From the NCBI GenBank assembly GCA_019240125.1, contig JAFAYW010000152.1, forward strand, positions 1-64,000: a stretch of DNA of 64,000 nucleotides. Direction: 5' to 3'. The notes under the pieces are model-generated. The model was not told where the DNA came from. It did not search any database and saw nothing but the letters and a program-made list of their open reading frames with translations. The stretch is from Alphaproteobacteria bacterium. Its GTDB lineage: Bacteria; Pseudomonadota; Alphaproteobacteria; ATCC43930; CGMCC-115725. Within the stretch, counting starts at the first letter, position 1. Every line of letters starts with the position of its first letter. A program made the position numbers and the translations under genes. Positions 1 through 7,651 of this stretch are shown one piece after another.

Positions 1-1243
1 TGGCGAGATAGTTCGGCTGCATCGCCGCCGGCACGCGCGGGTCGGGCGATTTGATGCGCAGCCAGCCGCGGCTTTCCGGGCGGCACGGGATCGCCACCAG
101 CGAGCAGCCGGGGAACGGGTGCATCGGCTCGCCCGGCTTGTCAAAGCTGCCGGCGAGGAATTGATACTGCACATCGGGTGACATCAGCCCTTCGCGCGTC
201 TTGGCGAACAGGCCGATCGGGGCTGCCCCCATCATCAGCGCACCGCGCCGGGTGAACATATATTCGAGGCCGGTCTGCACCTGCTTGACCCAGCTGCGCG
301 AAATCTCGTTCAGCGTGTTGGCGTTGCGCACCTTGACCGAGATGCGGCAGCCGAGATGGTCCTGCAGATTATCGCCGACCCCCGGCAGTTCATGCGCCAC
401 CTCGATGCCGAACTGGCGCAGCAACTCGGCCGGCCCAATGCCCGACAATTGCAGCAGTTGCGGCGACAGCAGCGACCCGCCAGCCAACAATACCTCGCGG
501 CGCGCCCGCACCCGCCGCACCGCGCCATTTTGCGAGAACTCGACGCCGACAGCACGCTTGCCATCAAGGATAACCCGGTTGGCGAAAGCGTGGATTTCGA
601 CCTTGAGATTGGGCCGTTTCATCGCCGGCTTGAGATAGGCGACGGCGGCGCTGCAGCGGCGCATGCCGCGCACCGTGATCTGGTACGCGCCGACGCCTTC
701 CTGCTCGACGCCGTTGAAGTCGGGGTTCAGCGGGAAGCCGGCTTCTTGAGCCGCGGCTATAAAGGCATCGTGCAGTTCGTGACGCGAACGCAGATTGGAG
801 ATGCTGAGCGGCCCTTCAGCGCCGTGATATTCGTCGGCGCCGCGCTCCTGGCCCTCGGCGCGGCGGAAATACGGCAGCACGTCGTCATACGACCAGCCGA
901 CGCAGCCTAGCTGGCGCCAGTAATCGAAATCCTGGCGCTGGCCGCGGATGTAGATCAGGCCGTTGATCGAGCTGGAACCGCCGAGCACCTTGCCGCGCGG
1001 CCACGACACACGGCGTCCGTCGAGCCCCGGCACCGGCTCGGTCTCGAACTGCCAGGTGATGACCGGGTGGTAGATGTTTTTATAGAAGCCGGCCGGGATG
1101 TGTATCCAGGGGTTGGTGTCCTTACCGCCGGCTTCCAGCACGACGATGCTGGTGCCGGGCTCGGCCGATAGCCGGTTGGCCAGGACGCAGCCGGCCGAGC
1201 CGGCGCCGACAATCACAAAATCGTATTCCGCATCAAATTGCAT
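1..1243 (-). CDS. GMC-family FAD-dependent oxidoreductase (choline/alcohol dehydrogenase-like), 3' end cut by window
   Basis: Read on the minus strand from the ATG at 1243; the frame stays open to base 1, giving at least 414 residues with the C-terminus missing. The N-terminus MQFDAEYDFVIVGAGSAG is the Rossmann FAD-binding motif (GAGSAG at residues 13-18), followed by LEAGG and by GKVLGGSSSINGLIYIRG, the GMC signature 1. Near the window edge the frame reads SPDPRVPAAMQPNYLA, typical of the substrate-domain strand in this family. GMC enzymes are normally about 530-560 residues and oxidise alcohols such as choline or polyethylene glycol using FAD; the substrate cannot be read here. A purine-rich AGGCGGCG lies just before the ATG. 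The gene follows the TPR gene on the same strand, 113 bases apart with a hairpin between. Confidence 0.93.
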   Translation of the reverse strand, partial: MQFDAEYDFVIVGAGSAGCVLANRLSAEPGTSIVVLEAGGKDTNPWIHIPAGFYKNIYHPVITWQFETEPVPGLDGRRVSWPRGKVLGGSSSINGLIYIRGQRQDFDYWRQLGCVGWSYDDVLPYFRRAEGQERGADEYHGAEGPLSISNLRSRHELHDAFIAAAQEAGFPLNPDFNGVEQEGVGAYQITVRGMRRCSAAVAYLKPAMKRPNLKVEIHAFANRVILDGKRAVGVEFSQNGAVRRVRARREVLLAGGSLLSPQLLQLSGIGPAELLRQFGIEVAHELPGVGDNLQDHLGCRISVKVRNANTLNEISRSWVKQVQTGLEYMFTRRGALMMGAAPIGLFAKTREGLMSPDVQYQFLAGSFDKPGEPMHPFPGCSLVAIPCRPESRGWLRIKSPDPRVPAAMQPNYLA

Positions 1244-1280
1244 GGCGCCGCCTGCTTTCTTCTTTGGCAAGCTTAGCCGT

Positions 1281-1301
1281 CTTGCCCCTGTAGCGGGCAA
1301 G
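1281..1301 (-). terminator. Possible terminator hairpin downstream of TPR gene
   Basis: CTTGCCC (1281-1287) and GGGCAAG (1295-1301) form a perfect 7-bp stem around a 7-base loop, in the gap between the TPR gene and the GMC oxidoreductase gene. There is no clear T-run after it on either strand, so intrinsic termination is only a guess. Confidence 0.3.
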
Positions 1302-1356
1302 TCGATTCCGGCCGCCGACTGAGCCAAGCCGCCACGCCCAAGCGTCCAATGTGCAG

Positions 1357-2283
1357 CTACTTTGCCTTATCCGGCTTCGGCTTGTCCGCCGCCGGTGCGG
1401 TCCTGACCGCCGCAGCATCCGGGTCATTCTTCGCAGCGGCTTCCAGACGGGCAATGTTGTTCTTGGCGGCGTCGCCGTCGCCGCCATTCGGGTCAAGCGC
1501 CGCGACACGCTGCCAATCCCGGCGGGCAGCGGTCGCGTCGCCACGCATTGCATTGATATAGCCGCGTTCGAGCAACGCGGGCACCGAATCGGGCGACTTA
1601 TCGAGCGCTTTGTTGATGTCGATAAAGGCGGGGTCGAGACGGCCGAGTGCACGATGCGCCGATGCCCGGAAGATCAGCGCATCGACGCGCGTCGGAGCGG
1701 CCTTCAGCGCCTTGTCGAGATCGACGATCGCTTTGTCATACCAGCCGGCCGCGCCGGCCGCTTCCGCGCGATCGACCAGGAGGTCGTTATCGTTTGGGCG
1801 GAGCGCCAAGGCCTGCCCGTCCGCCGTGTAGGCCCTGCCGGGATCGCCGGCCAGCAGCCAGGCCTGCGCGGCTTGATCGAGCACGTCCGCACGCAGCGTC
1901 GCCGGCGCGTGGATCATCGCCTGCTGCAATTTCTCGAGCCGGGCGGCGCCCTCCTTGTACTGCTTCAGGCCGATCAGCGAGACCGCCAGACAGTGTTCGG
2001 CGGGGTGGGCGCCGCCGTGGATTACCCAGCTCTCCGCCAGATTATGCGCCGCGGTCGGGTCCGTCTTGGCCAGGCCGAGACAGCGATCGTAGGTCGCGGC
2101 GTCGGCGTCGCGTGGTTCTGGTGCGCGCGGCGGCAGTAGAGTTTGCTGCTGTTGCACTGGCGGCAGCCAAAGTGAGGGGTCGCCGAGATTCATCTTTTGC
2201 TCGGTCGCGCCCGCCGCATGCAGGCCTGCGGCGAACAGCGCAAACACGGGCACGATGATCGGCGCGAGGCGGGTGGGGCTCAT
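1357..2283 (-). CDS. Exported tetratricopeptide-repeat protein
   Basis: A 308-residue protein. The start is placed at MSPTRLAPIIVPVFALF because this gives a clean signal peptide ending near AGLHAAGA; a start 30 bases upstream is open but would put ten extra polar residues before it. Residues from about 60 onward form helical pairs in TPR style; the clearest units are ALALRPNDNDLLVDRAEAAG, DLDKALKAAPTRVDALIFRA and DINKALDKSPDSVPALLERG. The C-terminus is a charged, Ala/Lys/Pro-rich tail. TPR proteins are scaffolds, so a periplasmic protein-protein role is inferred; no enzymatic domain is visible. The GMC oxidoreductase gene follows on the same strand. Confidence 0.8.
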   Translation of the reverse strand: MSPTRLAPIIVPVFALFAAGLHAAGATEQKMNLGDPSLWLPPVQQQQTLLPPRAPEPRDADAATYDRCLGLAKTDPTAAHNLAESWVIHGGAHPAEHCLAVSLIGLKQYKEGAARLEKLQQAMIHAPATLRADVLDQAAQAWLLAGDPGRAYTADGQALALRPNDNDLLVDRAEAAGAAGWYDKAIVDLDKALKAAPTRVDALIFRASAHRALGRLDPAFIDINKALDKSPDSVPALLERGYINAMRGDATAARRDWQRVAALDPNGGDGDAAKNNIARLEAAAKNDPDAAAVRTAPAADKPKPDKAK

Positions 2284-2437
2284 GCACCGACATGAACCGC
2301 AAACCGGGGCCAAGGCGCAACTGCCAATGCTGCGCTACGATGCCGCCGAGGTCCGCACGCCGAGTGGTGTTGCGCATTCGGTTCGCTGCGAGGCGCGAGT
2401 CATACAATCGCGCGTTCTGGTGGTCGGAGAAACGAGA

Positions 2438-3274
2438 ATGAGTGGTCATTTGTTGTGCTTCGGTCTCGGCTATTCGGCGAGCGCCCTGGCACGCCGGCTC
2501 GTGGGCGAGGGCTGGCGGATCGACGGTACTTCGCGCTCGCCGGGTGCCGCTCTGCGCTTTGATCGCGACCATCCTCTTCCGGCGGTCGCCTTTTCCAGCA
2601 TCACCCATATTCTCGTGTCTGTGCCACCGGACACCGCCGGTGACCCGGTGCTCGATAGTCATGGCGCTGACATCGCTGCTCTGCCGGGTCTGCGCTGGCT
2701 GGGATATCTGTCAACTACCGGTGTGTATGGCAATCGCGACGGCGGCTGGGTCGACGAGAGCGATGCGTTGCGGCCGAGCGGCGAACGCGGACGCCGGCGG
2801 GTTGCGGCCGAGACGGGCTGGCTCGATCTGTGGAGGAATGCCGCGGTGCCGGTGCATGTATTTCGCCTCGCCGCTATCTACGGGGCGGGTCGCAGCAGCT
2901 TTGATGCGCTGCGCGCCGGGACCGCAAAGCGCATCGACAAGCCGGGGCAGGTGTTTTCGCGCATCCATGTCGAGGACCTGGCGAGCACATTGGCGGCGTC
3001 GATCAAACGGCCGAGACCGGGCGCGATCTATAACGTGTGCGACGACGACCCGGCGCCGCCGGCGTCGGTTGTGGAACACGCGGCGGCATTGCTCGGGATA
3101 GCGCCGCCACCGCTGATGCCGTTTGCGGTGACCGAGTTGTCACCAATGGCGCGCAGCTTCTACGACGATAACAAGCGCGTCTCGAACGCACTGATAAAGC
3201 GCGAGTTGGGGCATGTTCTGCGTTATCGGAGCTACCGCGACGGATTGGCCGCCATCCTTGCGGAAGGCGGCTGA
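2438..3274 (+). CDS. NAD(P)-dependent epimerase/dehydratase-like SDR protein (YeeZ type)
   Basis: 278 residues. The ATG at 2438 follows GGAGAAACGAGA and starts directly at the Rossmann strand MSGHLLCFGLGYSASALARRL. The nucleotide-binding motif is GLGYSASAL, a variant of GxGxxG seen in the small atypical extended SDRs annotated as YeeZ or Rossmann-fold epimerases. YLSTTGVYGNRDGGWVDES matches the strand and active-site region (S/T-T-x-VYG). FRLAAIYGAGRSS and RIHVEDLASTL are the usual substrate-domain motifs. The substrate is unknown. The next gene begins 42 bases downstream on the same strand, so co-transcription is possible. Confidence 0.85.
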   Translation: MSGHLLCFGLGYSASALARRLVGEGWRIDGTSRSPGAALRFDRDHPLPAVAFSSITHILVSVPPDTAGDPVLDSHGADIAALPGLRWLGYLSTTGVYGNRDGGWVDESDALRPSGERGRRRVAAETGWLDLWRNAAVPVHVFRLAAIYGAGRSSFDALRAGTAKRIDKPGQVFSRIHVEDLASTLAASIKRPRPGAIYNVCDDDPAPPASVVEHAAALLGIAPPPLMPFAVTELSPMARSFYDDNKRVSNALIKRELGHVLRYRSYRDGLAAILAEGG

Positions 3275-3316
3275 TCGGATATTGTGCCGGCAAATGCTCA
3301 GCCGGAGGAGAGCCGC

Positions 3317-4384
3317 ATGCCTGCGTACAATATTCTGATTTTGGGAGCCTCCTACGGCTCGCTGCTGGCGACCAAGATGCTGTTTGGCGGCCATAAGATC
3401 ACGATGGTTTGCCTGCCCGCCGAGGTCGAGGCGTTCAACAGCGAGGGGGCGCAGGTGCGACTGCCGGTGCGCGGCCGCAAGGAACAGGTTCTGCTCGACT
3501 CGCGCAAGCTGCCGGGCAAGTTGCGGGCGGCCGGACCAGCCGATGTAAAGCCGAGCGATTTCGATCTGGTGGCTCTGGCGATGCAGGAGCCGCAATATCG
3601 CTCGCCGGGGGTGCGCGAACTGCTCGACGCGGTGGCGGTCAGCAAGGTGCCGACCATGTCGATCATGAACATGCCGCCCTTGCCCTATCTGCGCCGTATC
3701 CCGGGGCTCAATGGCGACTCGTTGAAGCCGGCCTTTACCGACGCCAGCGTATGGGACAATTTCGAACCGGGCCGACTGACCCTGTGCAGCCCGGACCCGC
3801 AGGCGATCCGCCCGCCGGGCGAGAAGATCAATTTCCTGCAGGTCACGTTGCCGACGAACTTCAAGGTCGCGCGGTTTGACTCCGATGAATCGACCGGCAT
3901 CCTGCGTCAGATCGAAAAGGATATCGACGGGGCCCGCTATAACCCTGGTGACGGCGAGGTTGAACTGCCGGTGAAGTTGCGAGTGCATGACTCGATCTTC
4001 GTGCCGCTCGCCAAATGGGCGATGCTGCTCACCGGCAATTACCGCTGCGTTACGGCGGATGGCGCGATCGACATCAAGGACGCGGTGCACGGCGATATCG
4101 AAAAGTCGCGCTCGGTCTACAATTTCGTGTCCGAGGTGTGCGAGAAGCTCGGTGCATCCTCGAAGGACCTTGTTCCATTCGAGAAGTATGCAGCCGCTGC
4201 CAACGATCTGGTCCGGCCTTCATCGGCAGCGCGGGCGCTCAACAACGGTGTGCCGAATATTGAGCGGACGGATCGGCTGGTTCAGTTGATCGCGGCACAA
4301 TTCGGCATGAAGAACCCGGTGGTCGACGCAACGGTTGCACAAGTCGATGCGCGGCTTGACGCTAACCGCAAGAAGGCCGCCTGA
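3317..4384 (+). CDS. Ketopantoate-reductase-like Rossmann dehydrogenase of unknown substrate
   Basis: 355 residues. The start at 3317 was chosen over an in-frame ATG at 3284 because GGAGGAGAG precedes it and the protein then starts at the nucleotide-binding strand MPAYNILILGASYGSLLATK. The fold suggests the ApbA/PanE family: an N-terminal Rossmann domain, then a helical C-terminal domain with LPVKLRVHDSIFVPLAKWAMLLTGNYRC. It is longer than true PanE (about 300 residues), and the classical GxGxxG is replaced by GASYGS, so pantothenate synthesis should not be assumed; opine or octopine dehydrogenase relatives are alternatives. It probably shares a transcript with the SDR gene upstream. Confidence 0.65.
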   Translation: MPAYNILILGASYGSLLATKMLFGGHKITMVCLPAEVEAFNSEGAQVRLPVRGRKEQVLLDSRKLPGKLRAAGPADVKPSDFDLVALAMQEPQYRSPGVRELLDAVAVSKVPTMSIMNMPPLPYLRRIPGLNGDSLKPAFTDASVWDNFEPGRLTLCSPDPQAIRPPGEKINFLQVTLPTNFKVARFDSDESTGILRQIEKDIDGARYNPGDGEVELPVKLRVHDSIFVPLAKWAMLLTGNYRCVTADGAIDIKDAVHGDIEKSRSVYNFVSEVCEKLGASSKDLVPFEKYAAAANDLVRPSSAARALNNGVPNIERTDRLVQLIAAQFGMKNPVVDATVAQVDARLDANRKKAA

Positions 4385-4399
4385 TCCCGGCAGCTAACC

Positions 4400-4440
4400 G
4401 GACCGTACTAACGAAACGTTAGGTTTTGTCGGTACGGTCC
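4400..4440. repeat. Nested inverted repeat, possible operator or terminator
   Basis: GGACCGTAC (4400-4408) pairs perfectly with GTACGGTCC (4432-4440). Inside it CTAAC (4408-4412) and GTTAG (4418-4422) form a second, smaller palindrome. It lies 15 bases after the ketopantoate-reductase-like gene and about 85 bases before the DUF4870-like gene. It has no T-run. Two nested dyads close upstream of a small membrane operon would also suit a repressor operator. Confidence 0.45.
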
Positions 4441-4525
4441 ATAATTGCTCATAAGCTGATCACACGCTACCTTGGCGGCTGACGACGGCGATGTTACTCG
4501 CTGAAACTGCTCAGGCGGGATGTTG

Positions 4526-4888
4526 ATGAGCCAACCCTACGCTATAGTCGATAGCAGCGACCCGGCGCATGCAAGTACCGCCAAGGTTGTTTATATCCTC
4601 TACCTCGTTGGGCTTGTCGTGGGCATCACGCCGATCGTCGGCGTGATCATTGCCTATGTGAACCGATCCAGCGCGCCGTTCTGGGTACAGACCCACTACC
4701 AGGTTCAGATACGCACCTTCTGGATTGGGATGCTTTATGGCCTGGTCGCGGCAGCCACGACATTCGTGATGATCGGCTTTGCGGTCGCGCTGTTCTCGCT
4801 GGTGTGGTGGATCGTGCGCTGCGCCAAGGGGCTCAAGACCGCTTCGGCCGGTCTGCCCTACGACAACCCCACCTCGTGGCTTTGGTAG
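4526..4888 (+). CDS. Small DUF4870-like integral membrane protein
   Basis: 120 residues. GGCGGGA at 4514-4520 sits five bases before the ATG at 4526, so this start (MSQPYAIVDSS) was preferred to the ATG at 4520. Three hydrophobic spans are visible: VVYILYLVGLVVGITPIVG, a central span after the sequence PFWVQTHYQVQIRTFWIG, and a C-terminal one ending FSLVWWIVRCAKGL. The short loop with H-Y-Q-x-Q-I-R-T-F-W is typical of the DUF4870 / TMEM-like family, whose function is unknown. The DUF805 gene starts nine bases downstream, so the two are very likely co-translated. Confidence 0.75.
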   Translation: MSQPYAIVDSSDPAHASTAKVVYILYLVGLVVGITPIVGVIIAYVNRSSAPFWVQTHYQVQIRTFWIGMLYGLVAAATTFVMIGFAVALFSLVWWIVRCAKGLKTASAGLPYDNPTSWLW

Positions 4889-4897
4889 TCGGCGGCG

Positions 4898-5593
4898 TTG
4901 AGAGGCCGCGTTATCGGGTTCGACCCGATCAGCCGTTCCGGCGCACTCACAGGCGATGACGGACGCCGCTATGATTTCACTCAGCTAGACTGGCGCGGCG
5001 GTGAGCCCCCGCCACGTACCGGTTCAATCGTCGATTTCCTTCCCGATGGGGCACACGCAGCGCAGATTTACGCTCTAGAACCGGAGTATCGCCCGCAACC
5101 AGCCGGGCAAGCGTTTTGGGTGTTCTATTTCTCGCCCTATGGGCGGGCGAGCCGGTTTGATTATTGGGTGCGTTTCTTCCTGCCCGTTTTGGTCATCGGC
5201 GTCGTCTTAGGAGCGTTTTCCGGCGTAGCCGAGGCCGTCGGAAACAACAATCTCGTTCTACTCTTCGATACGCTGAAATACCTGTTCAGTCTTGCGACGC
5301 TGTGGCCAGGTATCGCGGTACTCATCAAGCGCATCCACGATCGCGACAAATCAGGCTGGTTGGCGGCTTTGCCGTACGCGCTGATCATAATTTTTGTGAT
5401 CGGAGTTGTCGTGAGCGCGGTTGCGCAGTCGACACTTGCAATGATCCTGGCGGTTGTACTGTGGGGACTGGCGATGCTGGTGGTGGCGCTGTGGTTCTTT
5501 ATCGAGTTCGGCTGCCTCAAAGGCACGACCGGGCCAAACACTTACGGACCTGATCCGGTCCGTGGCCGCTACGCCGAGCGTGCCAAAATGTAA
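4898..5593 (+). CDS. DUF805 membrane protein with N-terminal cold-shock-like domain
   Basis: 231 residues from a TTG at 4898. Residues 1 to about 60 (MRGRVIGFDPISRSGALTGD to AAQIYALE) look like a small OB-fold/cold-shock-like module. Residues from about 70 (FWVFYFSPYGRASRFDYWVR) are the start of DUF805, recognised by the GRxxRxxYW motif, followed by four hydrophobic segments and the family motif RIHDRDKSGW. Fusions of a cold-shock-like domain with DUF805 or DUF1294 are known in proteobacteria but not functionally explained. No ATG is available upstream in frame, so the TTG is accepted with moderate certainty. Nine bases separate it from the DUF4870-like gene. Confidence 0.8.
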   Translation: MRGRVIGFDPISRSGALTGDDGRRYDFTQLDWRGGEPPPRTGSIVDFLPDGAHAAQIYALEPEYRPQPAGQAFWVFYFSPYGRASRFDYWVRFFLPVLVIGVVLGAFSGVAEAVGNNNLVLLFDTLKYLFSLATLWPGIAVLIKRIHDRDKSGWLAALPYALIIIFVIGVVVSAVAQSTLAMILAVVLWGLAMLVVALWFFIEFGCLKGTTGPNTYGPDPVRGRYAERAKM

Positions 5594-5649
5594 GCGACGT
5601 GCCGAAGGCTTGCTCCGACACGCCGTGTCACAGGCTTGAGGCTAACGGC

Positions 5650-6525
5650 CTAGCAGGACGAGTCGCTGCCGCCGCCGAAATCCCCACCGCCACCAAAGTC
5701 ACCACCACTATCGCCGCCACCGCCGTAATCGCCGCCGCCGCCATAGTCGCCGCCGCCACCGCCGCCGTAATCGGAATCGGGACCGCCGCCAGCGTAGCCG
5801 GCATCACCACCGCCGCCAGCGTAATCTCCGCCGCCGCCGTAATCACCGCCGGGCGCACCACCGTCGCCGTAATAGTTGTTGATGACGGTCTCGCCGAGGC
5901 CGGGGCTCATGCCGCCGCCCACGCCACCGAGGCTGTTGGCGTAGCCGTGGCCGAACATCGAAGAGATGCCTTCAAACAACAGCGCGCCGCCGGCAACGCC
6001 TGCCGCCGTCGCGGCCGCGGAGCGCAGGAACCCGCCACCGGCGCCGCCCATTGCGGCTCCGACGCCGCCACCCATCATGCCACCGGCCGGGGCGTAACCT
6101 TGCTGCGGTGCGTAGCCCTGCTGGGGCGCATAACCCTGCTGCTGGCCATAGCCGGGAGGTGGCGGAGGCGCCACCTGCGGACCGCGACTCCACGGGCCAC
6201 CGGCGGCTCCGCCGCCACCGGGAACGGGAGCAGGCGGTGGTGCATCGCGATGCCCGAAGAGGCTGCCGAGAAAGCTGGTGCTTTGCGGCTTCGCGGCGCC
6301 GGCATCGGCCAGTTGCTTTTCGAGTTCGGCGATCCGGTTCTGCGCCTGATGCAGGCTCAAATCCTGGATCAGCACCGTTTGGACCAGGTAATAGGGCGCG
6401 TCAGGCTGTTCGCCGACTGCTTGCCGAATCATTGTGTCGGCATCGGGATCTTTTGGTTGGCCGCTACCGGCGCCCTTGAGGCGTTGCAGCAGCGTCGAGA
6501 TCAGGTCGCGTTCCTGGGGAGTCAT
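5650..6525 (-). CDS. DUF2076 family protein with Gly/Tyr/Asp-rich disordered tail
   Basis: 291 residues. The ATG at 6525 follows GGAAGG and gives MTPQERDLISTLLQRLKGAG, the characteristic DUF2076 N-terminus. Residues about 50-85 are a helical coiled stretch (DLSLHQAQNRIAELEKQLAD). Then come QQGYAP repeats (three near-identical copies at about 6100-6160), a hydrophobic AAATAAGVAGGALLFEGISS segment, and a tail made of G(G/D)YGGGGD units ending GSDSSC. DUF2076 proteins are described only as putative periplasmic or ligand-binding proteins. The accA gene lies upstream on the same strand, 139 bases away. Long opposite-strand frames here are artefacts of the GGC/GCC bias. Confidence 0.85.
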   Translation of the reverse strand: MTPQERDLISTLLQRLKGAGSGQPKDPDADTMIRQAVGEQPDAPYYLVQTVLIQDLSLHQAQNRIAELEKQLADAGAAKPQSTSFLGSLFGHRDAPPPAPVPGGGGAAGGPWSRGPQVAPPPPPGYGQQQGYAPQQGYAPQQGYAPAGGMMGGGVGAAMGGAGGGFLRSAAATAAGVAGGALLFEGISSMFGHGYANSLGGVGGGMSPGLGETVINNYYGDGGAPGGDYGGGGDYAGGGGDAGYAGGGPDSDYGGGGGGDYGGGGDYGGGGDSGGDFGGGGDFGGGSDSSC

Positions 6526-6664
6526 CGACACCTTCCACGCGTATGCGACAGCCTCCCCTGAGGCTGCCGGCGCCTGAAGAGGCGCTGTGGCGCTAATGTG
6601 GGGAGAGCGTGGCGGCGATTTCAATGAGCCGAGCTGCGATGGCCAGCAGCGCCGCATCAGTGCT

Positions 6665-7621
6665 CTACAGCGCTGCGTGCATTCCCATGTCGAGGAATTT
6701 CCGCCGCCGCTGGGTGCGCAGATCATCGCCGCCGGAGCCGAGCAGCGGGCGCAATGTCTCGTCGAGCGCTTCGCCGAGCGCGGCGAGAGCGGCCTCCGGA
6801 GCACGGTGCGCGCCGCCGAGGGGTTCGGGCACGATGTGATCGATGACCCGCAGCCGGAGCAGATCCTGGGCCGTCAGTTTCAGCGCCTCGGCCGCATCCT
6901 GGGCGTGCGCGGAGTCGCGCCACAGGATAGAGGCGCAGCCCTCTGGCGAGATGACGCTGTACACCGCGTGCTCGAGCATCAGCACGGTGTTGCCGGCGGC
7001 CAACGCGATCGCGCCGCCCGAGCCGCCTTCGCCAAGGATCGTCGCGACCACCGGGACGCGCAGGTCAAGACAGGTCTCGATCGCGCTGGCGATTGCCTCG
7101 CTCTGGCCGCGGGCCTCGGCATCGACCCCGGGATAGGCGCCGGCGGTGTCGACAAAGGTCAAAAGCGGCAGGCCAAAGCGTTCGGCAAGCCGCATCAGGC
7201 GCCGTGCTTTGCGATAGCCCTCGGGTTTAGCCATCCCGAAATTATGCTTAACGCGCGCATCGGTATCCGCCCCCTTCTCGGTCCCGAGAACCATTACGCT
7301 GCGCCCGTGAAACCGGCCGATGCCGCCGATTACCGCTGCGTCTTCGGCAAACCCGCGATCGCCGGCGAGCGGCATGAACTCGGTAATCAGCGCGCCGATA
7401 CAATCACGGCAATGCGGCCGCTCGGGATGGCGGGCGACCTGCACTTTCTGCCACGGCGTCAACTGGGCGTAGCTTTGCCGAAGCAGGCGCGTCGCCTGGG
7501 TTTCGAGCCGGCTGACCTCTTCGGCGATATTGAGCCCGCTGTCGTTCGAAAGGTGGCGCAGCTCCTCGATCTTGCTTTCCAGCTCGGCGATCGGTCGCTC
7601 GAAGTCGAGAAAATGGCGCAT
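6665..7621 (-). CDS. accA: Acetyl-CoA carboxylase carboxyltransferase subunit alpha
   Basis: 318 residues, the usual AccA length. With AccD it transfers the carboxyl group from carboxybiotin to acetyl-CoA, giving malonyl-CoA for fatty acid synthesis in the cytoplasm. The N-terminus MRHFLDFERPIAELESKIEE, the ARHPERPHCRDCI motif, the crotonase-fold core FVDTAGAYPGVDAEARGQSE and the oxyanion-hole region ILGEGGSGGAIALA are all present. GAGGCTG precedes the ATG. The gene follows xerD by 30 bases on the same strand, an arrangement common in alphaproteobacteria. Confidence 0.97.
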   Translation of the reverse strand: MRHFLDFERPIAELESKIEELRHLSNDSGLNIAEEVSRLETQATRLLRQSYAQLTPWQKVQVARHPERPHCRDCIGALITEFMPLAGDRGFAEDAAVIGGIGRFHGRSVMVLGTEKGADTDARVKHNFGMAKPEGYRKARRLMRLAERFGLPLLTFVDTAGAYPGVDAEARGQSEAIASAIETCLDLRVPVVATILGEGGSGGAIALAAGNTVLMLEHAVYSVISPEGCASILWRDSAHAQDAAEALKLTAQDLLRLRVIDHIVPEPLGGAHRAPEAALAALGEALDETLRPLLGSGGDDLRTQRRRKFLDMGMHAAL

Positions 7622-7651
7622 CAGCCTCTAGTGCCCGCAGTCATCGTGTTG

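Noticed and set aside
4520-4525. ATG at 4520 as start of the DUF4870-like gene
   Set aside because: The GGCGGGA ribosome site overlaps it and is correctly spaced for the ATG at 4526.
6090-6170. Possible CRISPR or tandem-repeat array
   Set aside because: The repeats are in-frame codons of QQGYAP with no spacers of even length.
5599-6561. 320-codon Ala-rich plus-strand frame
   Set aside because: Antisense to the GGC-rich repeats of the DUF2076 gene; low-complexity artefact.
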